40,313 nucleotides of DNA from Spirochaetes bacterium ADurb.BinA120 (GTDB lineage Bacteria > Spirochaetota > UBA4802 > UBA5368), in NCBI GenBank assembly GCA_002069125.1, contig MVZN01000024.1, positions 1 through 40,313 of the forward strand, written 5' to 3'. Positions 15,978 through 23,779 of the stretch are shown here, in pieces. Numbering within the stretch: the first letter of the stretch is position 1; each line of letters starts with the position of its first letter. Both the position numbers and the translations under genes were made by a program. The notes below the pieces were generated by a model. It saw only the letters and a list, made by a program, of their open reading frames with translations, searched no databases and was not told the DNA's origin.

Positions 15978-17979
15978 GCGAGACCACGCGGCCGTTCTCC
16001 AGGCCCACATAAACCTCGTTTCCAACCACGCTCGCGGCCGTGCTGATCCTTCCCGGGGCCTGGTGCTTCCACTGTATGCCGCCGCCCACGGCGTCCATCG
16101 CGAAGAGCGTGTCGTTGGCGGAGATGTACAGCACTCCGCCGCTCAACACCATGGAGTTCTTCACCGGGCCCCCAAGCGCCTTACGGGCCAGAATGTTGCC
16201 ATTGTCAAGGTCGAGCCAGGTAACCGCCCCCTTCAGCCCGGCGACCACTATCCTGTTCCCGGCTACGATCGGGATGGTGATAAAGGTGTCCGACAGGTCC
16301 TTCCTCCAGAGCTCCGTCCCCTTTTCCATATCGAGGGCCGAGACCGCGCCGTAGTAACCCACCACGTATAGCGTGCCCTTATGGTAGGCCAGCCTGAATT
16401 TAGCCCCCGGATCGGCCGTCCACTGCTCCCTGCCGGTCTGCGCGGCGAGGGAATGGAGCTTCCCGTCGCTTGCGGAAACCAGGAGCCGGTTGTTCACCAA
16501 TATCGGGGTCTCAAAAACGCCCGCGGCCGCGTTGAATTTCCAGTTGCGTTTGCCCTTAAGGCTGAACGAATACACCGTCCCTCTGGTCGTGGCGATATAG
16601 ACCGAGCCGGGGGTGACTACCGCCGTCATCGTATCGATCACCGCGCCGTCAAGCTTTTCGCTCCACAGGGTTTCGCCCGTATCCATGGAGAGGGCGTTGA
16701 ATTTCTCGTCGGCTGTCGCGAAATAGAGCGCGTTGTTATCGTGGGCGATGCCGGATGTCACGAGCCCGCTTTGCCTCTCCCAGATCTTGGCCGCGTTTTT
16801 TCTTTCGAAGGAGATGAGCGTTCCCTCTCCCGTGGCAACGAATACGCGGTGGCCGGAATATACCATTTCCTTCACGGGGGATTTTACGTCAAGGTTCCAG
16901 CGCACCCTGTCGAGCGGACGCAGTCTGGCCAGCTCAATTTTCTCCTTTATGGGCCGGTCGGACGAAAGCGCGATGTCCCTGGCGAAGTCCTCGTATCCCT
17001 CGGCCTCGATCTTCAGGGAATAGGAACCAACCGGCATCTCGATCGAGATGTTCCCCGATCCCGCAAGCTCGCCGTTAAGAAATACCCGGGCGCTCTCCGG
17101 CATGACCGACAATTCGATCCGCCCCTTCTCCACCACGCTCTCCCCGGCCGGCGCCTTTATCTCGACTACCTTCATTTCCTCGAATTCCTTTTTCAGCGCC
17201 GCCTCGTTGCGCACCTCGTCGGCCTTGATGGCCTGTATCGCGGCTATCCGCTCGACCGCCTTCGCGACCTCGACGGGCGGGGCCTCGGCCTTTTTTTCCT
17301 CTACGGCGACAACGGCCTCCACCACCTTTTCCACCTGGGTATTGGCCCTTGCGACCTCCCTTGCATCGACCTTCACCGCCCTGTTCTCGGTTACTGTCAC
17401 GGCGCTTTCCTCAACCTGCGCCTCGAGCTTCCTTATAAGCTCCGATTCCCGGACGGTTTCGTTCTCTATATTCTCCAGGGCGGCTATGCGCTTGCTTACC
17501 CGAACATTGCCGTCCACCACCTCGACACGAGTGTCTTTCGACGGGCTTGTTTCCACCATAAACATCGTACCCCTCACTCCGGCCACCGCCGTAGGGGTTT
17601 TAATCAAGAAGCTTTCGCCCTTCACGAGTTTTTTGGGCTTGGCGAGTACGGTCCCCAACGCAAGTTCGAGCGAGGTGTTTTCGATACCGGTGGAACCTTC
17701 CAGGAAAAGCGCCGCCAGCGCCAACTCGCTTTTCTCCTTGACGCGCACCACGCTCGTGCCAACCTGCACGTCGACCGTTCCTCCCGCGCCGGTCCGCACG
17801 CGGTCCCCCTGCGCGAGCTCCATACCCATATCGGCGCCGCCCCAGGCATTGTTACGGAATACCTGGGCCTCTCCTATCATGAATGTTATTACCGCCCTCG
17901 ACCTGTTCTCCGCCTTCTTCGAACAGGAGAAGGAAAAGACAACCGCCATCGACAGTAAAACCGCCATTGAACGTTTCAT
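15946..17979 (-). CDS. Lipoprotein with FecR, PEGA and PQQ-like beta-propeller domains
   Basis: The 677-residue protein starts at the ATG at 17979, which has a strong AAAGGAGGG upstream; the longer frame to 18042 lacks one. Residues 1-19 form a lipoprotein signal ending FSFSC, with Cys19 as lipid site, a relaxed lipobox as known in spirochaetes. Then follow a FecR-type domain (about 28-165; TPTAVAGVRGTMF), a long charged helical segment (166-275), a PEGA domain (about 286-350; SVMPESARVFLNGELAG) and a PQQ-like propeller (about 365-677) with blades such as LLVSASDGKLHSLAAQTGRE. It should sit in the envelope, outside the cytoplasm. It is third in an operon with an ECF sigma factor and a related transmembrane protein, 75 bases after the latter. 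The ligand is unknown; PQQ binding is not implied by this fold. Confidence 0.88.
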   Translation of the reverse strand: MKRSMAVLLSMAVVFSFSCSKKAENRSRAVITFMIGEAQVFRNNAWGGADMGMELAQGDRVRTGAGGTVDVQVGTSVVRVKEKSELALAALFLEGSTGIENTSLELALGTVLAKPKKLVKGESFLIKTPTAVAGVRGTMFMVETSPSKDTRVEVVDGNVRVSKRIAALENIENETVRESELIRKLEAQVEESAVTVTENRAVKVDAREVARANTQVEKVVEAVVAVEEKKAEAPPVEVAKAVERIAAIQAIKADEVRNEAALKKEFEEMKVVEIKAPAGESVVEKGRIELSVMPESARVFLNGELAGSGNISIEMPVGSYSLKIEAEGYEDFARDIALSSDRPIKEKIELARLRPLDRVRWNLDVKSPVKEMVYSGHRVFVATGEGTLISFERKNAAKIWERQSGLVTSGIAHDNNALYFATADEKFNALSMDTGETLWSEKLDGAVIDTMTAVVTPGSVYIATTRGTVYSFSLKGKRNWKFNAAAGVFETPILVNNRLLVSASDGKLHSLAAQTGREQWTADPGAKFRLAYHKGTLYVVGYYGAVSALDMEKGTELWRKDLSDTFITIPIVAGNRIVVAGLKGAVTWLDLDNGNILARKALGGPVKNSMVLSGGVLYISANDTLFAMDAVGGGIQWKHQAPGRISTAASVVGNEVYVGLENGRVVSLNRSLERAHR

Positions 17980-18054
17980 GACCAGCCCTCCTTTCTCGAC
18001 AGATGACCTTCCATTAATAATACACCGTAATGGCGGGCGCAAGTGTCCGCCGTT

Positions 18055-20091
18055 CTATTTCCTGATTTGATATATTCCGTTGCCTTCCGTTCCAAAGTAC
18101 AGGGTCCTGCCGGATATCGCGATATTTGTCGCCGATTCCGTGGGTGTGACAATCGACCACTGTACAGTTCCCCGGTCGGTGTCGAACACGTAAAATACCC
18201 GGCGCGACAACACATACAGGTCCCGCCCCTCAACAATCGGACTGCGATTGACCGGTCCGCCGAGGTTGGCGCTCCATAGCTTATGGCCGCCAAGCGAGAG
18301 CTTGACCACATCGCCTCCCGAGGAAACCACATACATGTATTCCCCTTCCACGACCGGGTCCGCCGTAATCGCCCCCCTCACGCGATGGCTCCACTCCGTC
18401 TCATCGCGCTCCACATTATGGCAGGCCACTACACCCTCGAAATTCGCGTAATACAGCCGCCCGTTCCGGGCGATCACCGAAGAGCCGACGATCCTTCCCG
18501 AGTCTATCCGCATAACGGCGATCCTAAGCACAGTGTCGATCACGTGGATCCTGCCGTCCTGAAGCGGTACGAACAGCAGACGCCCCTCGACCACGGGAGT
18601 CGAATAGGAAGCCGCGGGAAGGCTCAGGCTCCATTCCTCCCTTCCCTGACGGTTGAATCTGTACAGCACGCCTTTTGCAGTCGCCAGATACAGTCCGTTC
18701 CCGTCCACAGCCGGCCGCGCGCCGAAATGCAGCACCCCGTCGACCTTCCTGGTCCAAAGCTCCTTGCCGTTGTCGGAAGAGAGCGCGATAATGCGCTCGT
18801 CCGCCGTGGCGAGATAGATAATTCCGCCATCGAGAACGGGCCGGGTGAGTATCGGCGATCCGCAGCGAAAGCGCCATGCCACAGCCCCCCGGCGGAGCGC
18901 GTCGACGCGGCCGTCCATTCCGACCGCCATAAAAAGGCCCCGCGAATCGTCAACGAGGATATGGGAGGCCCTGGTTCTCTCCATCCATTCATTCCGGTCG
19001 AAAATACCGGCGCCCCCTTGTTTCACATCGGCGCGCTCCGGCTCTTCTCTACCACGCAGGTCGCCGGAAAGCCTCCGCAATTCGGTCATCAGGGTGGGCG
19101 GGGATTCGGCGCTGGTGTATATCCTGGGGGGGGGCGCCTCCGCCGCCATTGTCCCGATGGCATCCGCAATACGCCTGCCGTCCGGTTGTCCACTTTTTAG
19201 CCGCAGGTCGGCCACAATCCGTTCCATTTTATCCGCAAGTGCGCGGACCTCGCTCGCCCTCACCTCGCAGACCTCGTTCGCCTCGACCGCGACCGCCCGT
19301 TCGGCCAGCCCGTGCTCCATCTCGTCGAGCGCGAGTCGTGTCTCTTCATCCGGCGTTTCGGTCGGATCGAGCAGAACGCGTCCCCTTACGTTTATCCTGC
19401 CTTCCAAAACCTCGTAGCGTACATCGCGCCTTGTCGATACGGAGACTCCGAAACTCGTTCCGCGCACACCCGCCACGGAGGTCGGCGTACGCACCTCCGC
19501 AACGTCTCCACGACCGAGTTTCCTGAAGCTGAAAAGCGCCGTGCCCGATGAGAGTTCCAAGCCGGCGCGCAGTTCGCCCCCTCCGTCACGGTGCAACTCG
19601 TCTATTCGGAAGCGGGAATTCCGCTTGATGTGTACGATGAGTTCGTCCCTGTATCGGAGCTCGGCGAAGGATAGCGCTCCGGTAAGCACCGTATCGCCCG
19701 CGCCGAGCGCCGTCCCCTCGCCCAGCGGCGAAAGTCGGCCTTTCCGTTCGAAGCGCACATCGCCGTGGACCGGTCCGGCAATCGCCTCGTAAACGGCGCC
19801 GCCATCACCGGCCCGGAAGATGAGAGCCGCCGCGCCGGCGGCCATCACCAGCGCCGCCGCCGCCAGAAGCGCTTTGGCGCGCGTCATGGCAAATGCTGGC
19901 GCGGCGGGCCACCGTCCAGCGGCCCCGGCCCGCACGTGCGCGATGCCCTGCCGTATGTCGAGCGGCGGGCAGTCAAAACGGGCGCGGTCGAAAACGACGG
20001 CGAGCGAGCGCGACTGCCCCTCGGAGCAGCGTCCCTCCGAACGAAGGCTTTCCACGATCGCGTTTATTTCCTCTTTAATATGGGGTTCCAT
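18055..20091 (-). CDS. Transmembrane FecR / PQQ-like beta-propeller protein, putative sigma regulator
   Basis: The 678-residue protein has a cytoplasmic N-terminus (1-70), one membrane span (about 72-92), a FecR domain (about 98-235; RTPTSVAGVRGTSFGVS), a helical linker, and a PQQ-like propeller (about 375-678; repeats such as IIYLATADERIIALSSDNGK and LYLATAKGVLYRFNRQG). Position and topology suggest an anti-sigma or co-sensor for the ECF factor 40 bases upstream, as FecR works with FecI. The N-terminus lacks the HxxxCxxC zinc motif of ZAS anti-sigma factors, so this is inference. The ATG at 20091 has GGAGG upstream; a GTG at 20112 is weaker. It shares its FecR and propeller layout with the next gene, so the two probably arose by duplication followed by changes in membrane anchoring. 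Confidence 0.87.
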   Translation of the reverse strand: MEPHIKEEINAIVESLRSEGRCSEGQSRSLAVVFDRARFDCPPLDIRQGIAHVRAGAAGRWPAAPAFAMTRAKALLAAAALVMAAGAAALIFRAGDGGAVYEAIAGPVHGDVRFERKGRLSPLGEGTALGAGDTVLTGALSFAELRYRDELIVHIKRNSRFRIDELHRDGGGELRAGLELSSGTALFSFRKLGRGDVAEVRTPTSVAGVRGTSFGVSVSTRRDVRYEVLEGRINVRGRVLLDPTETPDEETRLALDEMEHGLAERAVAVEANEVCEVRASEVRALADKMERIVADLRLKSGQPDGRRIADAIGTMAAEAPPPRIYTSAESPPTLMTELRRLSGDLRGREEPERADVKQGGAGIFDRNEWMERTRASHILVDDSRGLFMAVGMDGRVDALRRGAVAWRFRCGSPILTRPVLDGGIIYLATADERIIALSSDNGKELWTRKVDGVLHFGARPAVDGNGLYLATAKGVLYRFNRQGREEWSLSLPAASYSTPVVEGRLLFVPLQDGRIHVIDTVLRIAVMRIDSGRIVGSSVIARNGRLYYANFEGVVACHNVERDETEWSHRVRGAITADPVVEGEYMYVVSSGGDVVKLSLGGHKLWSANLGGPVNRSPIVEGRDLYVLSRRVFYVFDTDRGTVQWSIVTPTESATNIAISGRTLYFGTEGNGIYQIRK

Positions 20092-20131
20092 TCCTCCGGC
20101 TCCCGTCCGCACCGTACAGATTCCGCGCCTG

Positions 20132-20698
20132 TTATACCACGTTTCTGGTTTTTAACCGGTCCACGATCTTTTCCACGGCCTTCCGCATCCGCCATTTGGC
20201 GGTTCGCTCCGGACAATCAAGTATGCTCGAGATCTGGCTGTACTGCATCCCGTGATCGAACCTCAACAGGAACACGGTCCTAAACTTTTCTTTTAAAGCG
20301 TCCACGGCGAGGTGGAATTCGCGCATGTCCTCTTCCTTAAGGTAAAGCTCCTCGGGCGAACCCTCCGGCGAGTTGACAGCGTCCATCTGCTCCCCGCCGA
20401 CCGTCAGTCTGTCGTGCCCGTGCTTCTTTCGGAAATTCTTGCAGCAGTTGACGGCGATACGATAGATCCACGACGAGAAGACCATGTCGGTATTGAACGA
20501 ATCGATATGCAGAAAAACCCTCATGAATACATCATGGAGCACGTCCTCGGCCTCGTCCGCGTCGCCAATGGAATAGACGATGAGCCGTTTGAGTCTGGGC
20601 GCATATCGCTCGTACAGTTCATCGAAAGCCTTCTGCTCGCCCCCCCTGAACCGCCTGACAAGTTCCTCGTCGCCTGTGACAACTGACACTTCGATCAT
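20132..20698 (-). CDS. ECF-type RNA polymerase sigma factor
   Basis: The 188-residue protein has sigma region 2 (about 10-85) with FDELYERYAPRLKRLI and DEAEDVLHDVFMRVFLHI, and region 4 (about 128-182) with FRTVFLLRFDHGMQYSQISS followed by a DNA-binding helix CPERTAKWRMRKAVEKI. Regions 1.1 and 3 are absent, typical of the extracytoplasmic-function group. It would direct polymerase to promoters controlled by an envelope signal. It is first in an operon with two FecR/propeller proteins. The ATG at 20698 has only a weak ribosome-binding site (AAAG). A promoter and a dyad operator lie upstream. Confidence 0.94.
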   Translation of the reverse strand: MIEVSVVTGDEELVRRFRGGEQKAFDELYERYAPRLKRLIVYSIGDADEAEDVLHDVFMRVFLHIDSFNTDMVFSSWIYRIAVNCCKNFRKKHGHDRLTVGGEQMDAVNSPEGSPEELYLKEEDMREFHLAVDALKEKFRTVFLLRFDHGMQYSQISSILDCPERTAKWRMRKAVEKIVDRLKTRNVV

Positions 20699-20730
20699 CA
20701 GTTACTTTAAATACCCGTTCAATGATTAAA

Positions 20731-20748
20731 AGTGTAAAAAAATACACT
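20731..20748. promoter_or_regulatory. 18-bp dyad operator candidate upstream of the ECF operon
   Basis: AGTGTA (20731-20736) and TACACT (20743-20748) form an exact inverted repeat around a run of six A on the plus strand. It lies just downstream of the expected start from the candidate promoter at 20763-20791 and about 33 bases before the sigma gene, the classic place for a repressor site. No transcription factor gene adjoins it. Confidence 0.45.
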
Positions 20749-20762
20749 GGACCGACCGGGGT

Positions 20763-20791
20763 ATCATAGAAGAAACGCCCTGGAAGGTAAA
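20763..20791 (-). promoter_or_regulatory. Candidate promoter of the ECF sigma operon
   Basis: TTTACC (20786-20791) and TATGAT (20763-20768) on the minus strand with 17-base spacing; expected start near 20756. The remainder of the 190-base gap to zapA shows GC-rich short palindromes but no T-run terminator. Confidence 0.45.
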
Positions 20792-20888
20792 GGAAAAGAT
20801 TATTAAACGACTCGTTCGAATCGGGGTGATGGGAACGGCCGGCCCGTATCGGCCGAACGCGCCTCCGGCATTGCGCGAGGCGGGCCTG

Positions 20889-21221
20889 TCAGTACAGCGG
20901 TGGATTCGGGCGTGAGGCTTCGTATGCCGAGAAGATATCGCCGATAAGCCCCTCGTCGAGAAGCGAGATGAGCTGCCTCGTCTTCCGCTCGAGTTCGCCC
21001 GTCAGCCCCGATTTGAGTTCCTTGATCTGCGTATACTCGTCGGCGATATTCAAGGCCGCGAGTATCGCCACCTGCAGCGGCGTGCCGCTGGAAAGGCCGC
21101 GGCCGACCTCCTCCATTCGCTCGTTCACCAGGCGGGCAAGGCGCTCGATATACTCGGGCGCCGCCTCCCCCTGGATTGAATAGGTAGCGCCATAGATGGA
21201 AACCTTGACCCTGCTCTCCAT
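20889..21221 (-). CDS. zapA: Cell division protein ZapA
   Basis: Small FtsZ-ring stabiliser that cross-links FtsZ filaments. The 110-residue protein shows the ZapA N-terminal fold VKVSIYGATYSIQGEA, then EYIERLARLVNERMEEV and the helix QVAILAALNIADEYTQIKEL leading into a coiled coil. The ATG at 21221 has GAGGAGG at ideal spacing, so the in-frame TTG at 21227 is rejected. It follows the acidic coiled-coil gene by 37 bases, probably as one unit. Confidence 0.9.
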   Translation of the reverse strand: MESRVKVSIYGATYSIQGEAAPEYIERLARLVNERMEEVGRGLSSGTPLQVAILAALNIADEYTQIKELKSGLTGELERKTRQLISLLDEGLIGDIFSAYEASRPNPPLY

Positions 21222-21258
21222 CGGCAACCTCCTCTCGCGGCCCGTGGCGCTCGCGCGC

Positions 21259-21978
21259 CTACTTTCCGTCCTCTTCTATGATAAGGAAATCATCGTCCAT
21301 CGAAAGTTCGTCGAAGGACCCGCCCTTCTTTTTATTCGTCGGTTTCGTCTTTTCCGTCTCGTCCAAAATGACCATATCGCTCTCGACATCATCGATCACG
21401 ATCTCATCGGCCCCCTCGTCGAGCAGGATGATCTCGTCCTCTCCGCCGGATCTGTCGGGGACTGTCTCTACCGTCACATCGGCGTCGGCAAGCGCAGTGT
21501 CATCGTCGATGATGATGATATCGTCGTCCTTGTCGGAAATAACAATGTCATCTCCGCCGCGGACGACCTCCACTTCGGGCTCCTCCCTGGAGGGGGCGGT
21601 CGGAGCCGTCCGCGCCTCGGCTCTGGGGGCGGACTCGCGCGCCACCGGCCTTTCCATGGGCGCTCCGCCGCCTTTGATCGGCGCGGGGCCGCTCTTCAGG
21701 GCGTCCATCTTTCCAAGCAGCTCGATTATCTTCTTTTCGAGTATGTCTTCCTTCCCCTTGAGCTCGGTCAGCTCGCGCACGGCGTCATCCAGCTCGCGCT
21801 GTATGCGGGCAAGTTCCTGCTCCTTCTCCTCCAGGCTCAGTTTCGCCTCTTCGGCGACGACCTTGAGCGACTCGTTGTCGGACTCCAGGCGCGCGTTTTC
21901 GGTCCTCAGGTCGCCGATAAGCTGCAGCGCCTTTATAATCCTGCTTTCAAGCTCCTCGAGCTGTTGCATGGAAATCAT
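21259..21978 (-). CDS. Coiled-coil protein with a highly acidic tail
   Basis: The 239-residue protein has an N-terminal coiled coil (about 1-95; Leu/Glu heptads such as LEELESRIIKALQLIGDLRT), a Pro/Ala-rich linker (about 96-130) and a tail (about 131-239) rich in Asp/Glu runs alternating with Ile/Val, such as DDDIIIIDDD and EIVIDDVESDMVILDE. No family is certain. The coiled coil just upstream of zapA suggests a ZapB-like or other divisome partner, but that is inference. The ATG at 21978 has GGAGG ten bases upstream; ATG 21969, with AGAGGA nine bases upstream, is equally good. The tail recalls short acidic peptides that bind other proteins, in the way the FtsZ tail does. Confidence 0.75.
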   Translation of the reverse strand: MISMQQLEELESRIIKALQLIGDLRTENARLESDNESLKVVAEEAKLSLEEKEQELARIQRELDDAVRELTELKGKEDILEKKIIELLGKMDALKSGPAPIKGGGAPMERPVARESAPRAEARTAPTAPSREEPEVEVVRGGDDIVISDKDDDIIIIDDDTALADADVTVETVPDRSGGEDEIILLDEGADEIVIDDVESDMVILDETEKTKPTNKKKGGSFDELSMDDDFLIIEEDGK

Positions 21979-22120
21979 TCCTCTGATACCTCCATAATTA
22001 TTGTTGGCACCCCGTCGTTGTCAGGAACGGCAACAAGCGCGCCGGCCAAAAGCAGGTTGGAGTGCGGGTTCCCGCCCTCTCCTACCATATTTTCGGCGAT
22101 AATTACAACTCTCTGCAATA

Positions 22121-22144
22121 AAAAAGATAAAGGACGCGGGTCCT
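22121..22144 (-). terminator. Weak intrinsic terminator candidate
   Basis: On the minus strand AGGAC-CGC-GTCCT (22132-22144) forms a 5-bp stem followed by TTTATCTTTTTT. It could end the rplT/beta-barrel transcript or attenuate transcripts started at 22166-22195. The stem is short, so confidence is low. Confidence 0.35.
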
Positions 22145-22165
22145 CATCATATTAAATGCAACTCT

Positions 22166-22195
22166 ATTATGCGCACAGGCGCGGAATATAATCAA
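22166..22195 (-). promoter_or_regulatory. Candidate promoter for the coiled-coil gene and zapA
   Basis: TTGATT (22190-22195) and CATAAT (22166-22171) on the minus strand with 18-base spacing. The leader to the coiled-coil gene would be about 180 bases and would contain the weak terminator at 22121-22144. Confidence 0.4.
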
Positions 22196-22206
22196 GTTTT
22201 TTTATG

Positions 22207-23142
22207 TTAAAATTGGAGCCTTAGCTCCAGGCCGATCGTCTCGCCGGGATAATGCCGTTTTCGGACGGCGCTTACAGTCGTGGATATGCCGGCAAAAGCG
22301 TTGTACGAGAAAAAGTACCTTCCACCCGCCGAAAAAAGAAGCGGGTTGACGCCCATCCCCTCGACGGGGATCCGCTTATCCTCGCCGCCGACCCGGGCGA
22401 AGCGCCTTGACGCATATACCGATACCCACGGGATGAGCGGATAAACGGCGTCGGTGTTGAGGGCCAGCGAGCCTGCGGCGTAGTCGTTCGCCAGGCGATC
22501 TCCATTCAGAAACGCGCCATCGGCTGCGAAGTTGAGCCCGAGAACCTTGCTGTACGTCTCCTTTTTGGCCGGGTTCAGGTAAATGCCGTTATAAAAACCC
22601 TCCCGGTCTTTCTCCCTGAATATCCAGAAAAGGTTGGCGTGGAGGACGAACGGTCCGGCCTCGTACTGCGCCACGGGGCCCAGTTTGAGCTCGTTGTTGC
22701 CAAGCGCAAGGTTCCTCCAGCGCTTCACGCTGTACGCGTTTGGGCCCGTGGGAAAACGAAAGAGCGAGAGAAGCCCCCATCGCAGGGAGCCGCCCGGGGT
22801 GCCCCCGGCGTACCACCACAGGCGGACGAAGGTGTCGCCAAGCGCGGAATCATTGCCGGAGATGGGCCCGTTGTGCAGATACTGCATATACACCCGGGCG
22901 GAGAGGCTGTCGAGAATGCCGAAACCTATGCCGAACGTGTCCCGGCGAAAGCCGCCGTCGTGACTGAAGAATTCCTCATTTACCAGCAGCTCCATCGATC
23001 CCTCGGGGAGCGTGCCGATGGTTTCCGTGTGGGGCATGGACGCATACGCCCCGGTTGAAAATGAAACAAGCGCCGCAAGCAGGGCGCTTATTATTTTTTC
23101 GCATGATGTGTTCCCGGCGCTCAGGCCGAGGGTCTGGAACAT
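22207..23142 (-). CDS. Putative outer-membrane beta-barrel protein
   Basis: The 311-residue protein begins with a signal peptide (about 1-35; IISALLAALVSFSTGAYA) and continues with alternating amphipathic strands rich in aromatic residues, such as SARVYMQYLHNG and DTFVRLWWYAGG. It ends GLELRLQF, with the C-terminal Phe typical of barrel proteins inserted by the BAM machinery. I do not recognise the family and assign no substrate. The ATG at 23142 lies seven bases after the rplT stop and has only a weak ribosome-binding site, so it may be translated with rplT. An envelope gene tightly behind the infC-rpmI-rplT cluster is unusual. Confidence 0.7.
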   Translation of the reverse strand: MFQTLGLSAGNTSCEKIISALLAALVSFSTGAYASMPHTETIGTLPEGSMELLVNEEFFSHDGGFRRDTFGIGFGILDSLSARVYMQYLHNGPISGNDSALGDTFVRLWWYAGGTPGGSLRWGLLSLFRFPTGPNAYSVKRWRNLALGNNELKLGPVAQYEAGPFVLHANLFWIFREKDREGFYNGIYLNPAKKETYSKVLGLNFAADGAFLNGDRLANDYAAGSLALNTDAVYPLIPWVSVYASRRFARVGGEDKRIPVEGMGVNPLLFSAGGRYFFSYNAFAGISTTVSAVRKRHYPGETIGLELRLQF

Positions 23143-23149
23143 ACCCGGC

Positions 23150-23506
23150 TCAGGATATCTTTTCCTTGACTGCGCTGACGATCTGGGCAAAGGCCTTGGG
23201 GTCGCTTACGGCGAGGTCCGCCATCATCTTGCGGTTCATTGCGATACCGGCCTTTTCCATTCCGGCCACAAGCCTGCTGTACGACATGCCGTTCTGGCGC
23301 GCCGCGGCGTTGATCCTTATGATCCACAGCGCCCTGAATTCCCTTTTTCTGCGCCTTCGGTCCTTGTATGAATTCTCCAGGGCCCTGCGCCGGGCATCCT
23401 TTGCGGTTCTAAACAGCTTTTTACGGGCGCCGTAAAAGCCCTGGGTGTCCTTTAAAACCTTTTCGCGCCGTTTATGGTGTACCTTACCGGTTGTTGCACG
23501 TGGCAT
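23150..23506 (-). CDS. rplT: Ribosomal protein L20
   Basis: Large-subunit protein essential for early 50S assembly, and in several bacteria a repressor of its own operon. The 118 residues match L20 throughout: MPRATTGKVHHKRREKVLK, the very basic helix (residues 30-60) and the globular end with SYSRLVAGMEKAGI and MADLAVSDPKAFAQIV. GGGGAAG precedes the ATG. It is the last gene of infC-rpmI-rplT. Confidence 0.98.
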   Translation of the reverse strand: MPRATTGKVHHKRREKVLKDTQGFYGARKKLFRTAKDARRRALENSYKDRRRRKREFRALWIIRINAAARQNGMSYSRLVAGMEKAGIAMNRKMMADLAVSDPKAFAQIVSAVKEKIS

Positions 23507-23553
23507 AATTCTTCCCCTCGAAGTGTTTCAGTAGTCGGTGTATACCGGGCATT

Positions 23554-23751
23554 TCAGCCGTACGGAAGCATGCGCTTCACGCGGTCCAGCTCAGTCTCGT
23601 GAACCAGGCCGGGGCCGCGAAGCTGTCTCTTCCGTTTGGACGATTTGGCCTCGAGCATGTGCCTTTTATAGCCTTTTGCCCTTTTCACCTTCCCGTTTTT
23701 GGTGAGCTTGAAACGTTTTTTGGCGCCGCTGTTAGTCTTTAACTTGGGCAT
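23554..23751 (-). CDS. rpmI: Ribosomal protein L35
   Basis: Small basic protein of the large subunit. The 65 residues carry the L35 pattern: MPKLKTNSGAKKRFKLT, GKVKRAKGYKRHMLEAKS, KRKRQLRG and the C-terminal DRVKRMLPYG. GAGGAG lies before the ATG, and infC ends 28 bases upstream. Confidence 0.98.
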   Translation of the reverse strand: MPKLKTNSGAKKRFKLTKNGKVKRAKGYKRHMLEAKSSKRKRQLRGPGLVHETELDRVKRMLPYG

Positions 23752-23779
23752 TGTCTCCTCGCTTTGCGAAGCCGCTCCG

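Noticed and set aside
15126-16025. 299-residue minus-strand open frame opposite the activator gene
   Set aside because: Low-complexity Arg/Gly/Ala composition and no motif; the plus-strand reading has all family motifs.
16381-17958. 525-residue plus-strand open frame across the FecR lipoprotein gene
   Set aside because: It is His/Arg/Leu-rich with no domain pattern and is antisense to a gene with clear signal peptide, FecR, PEGA and propeller domains.
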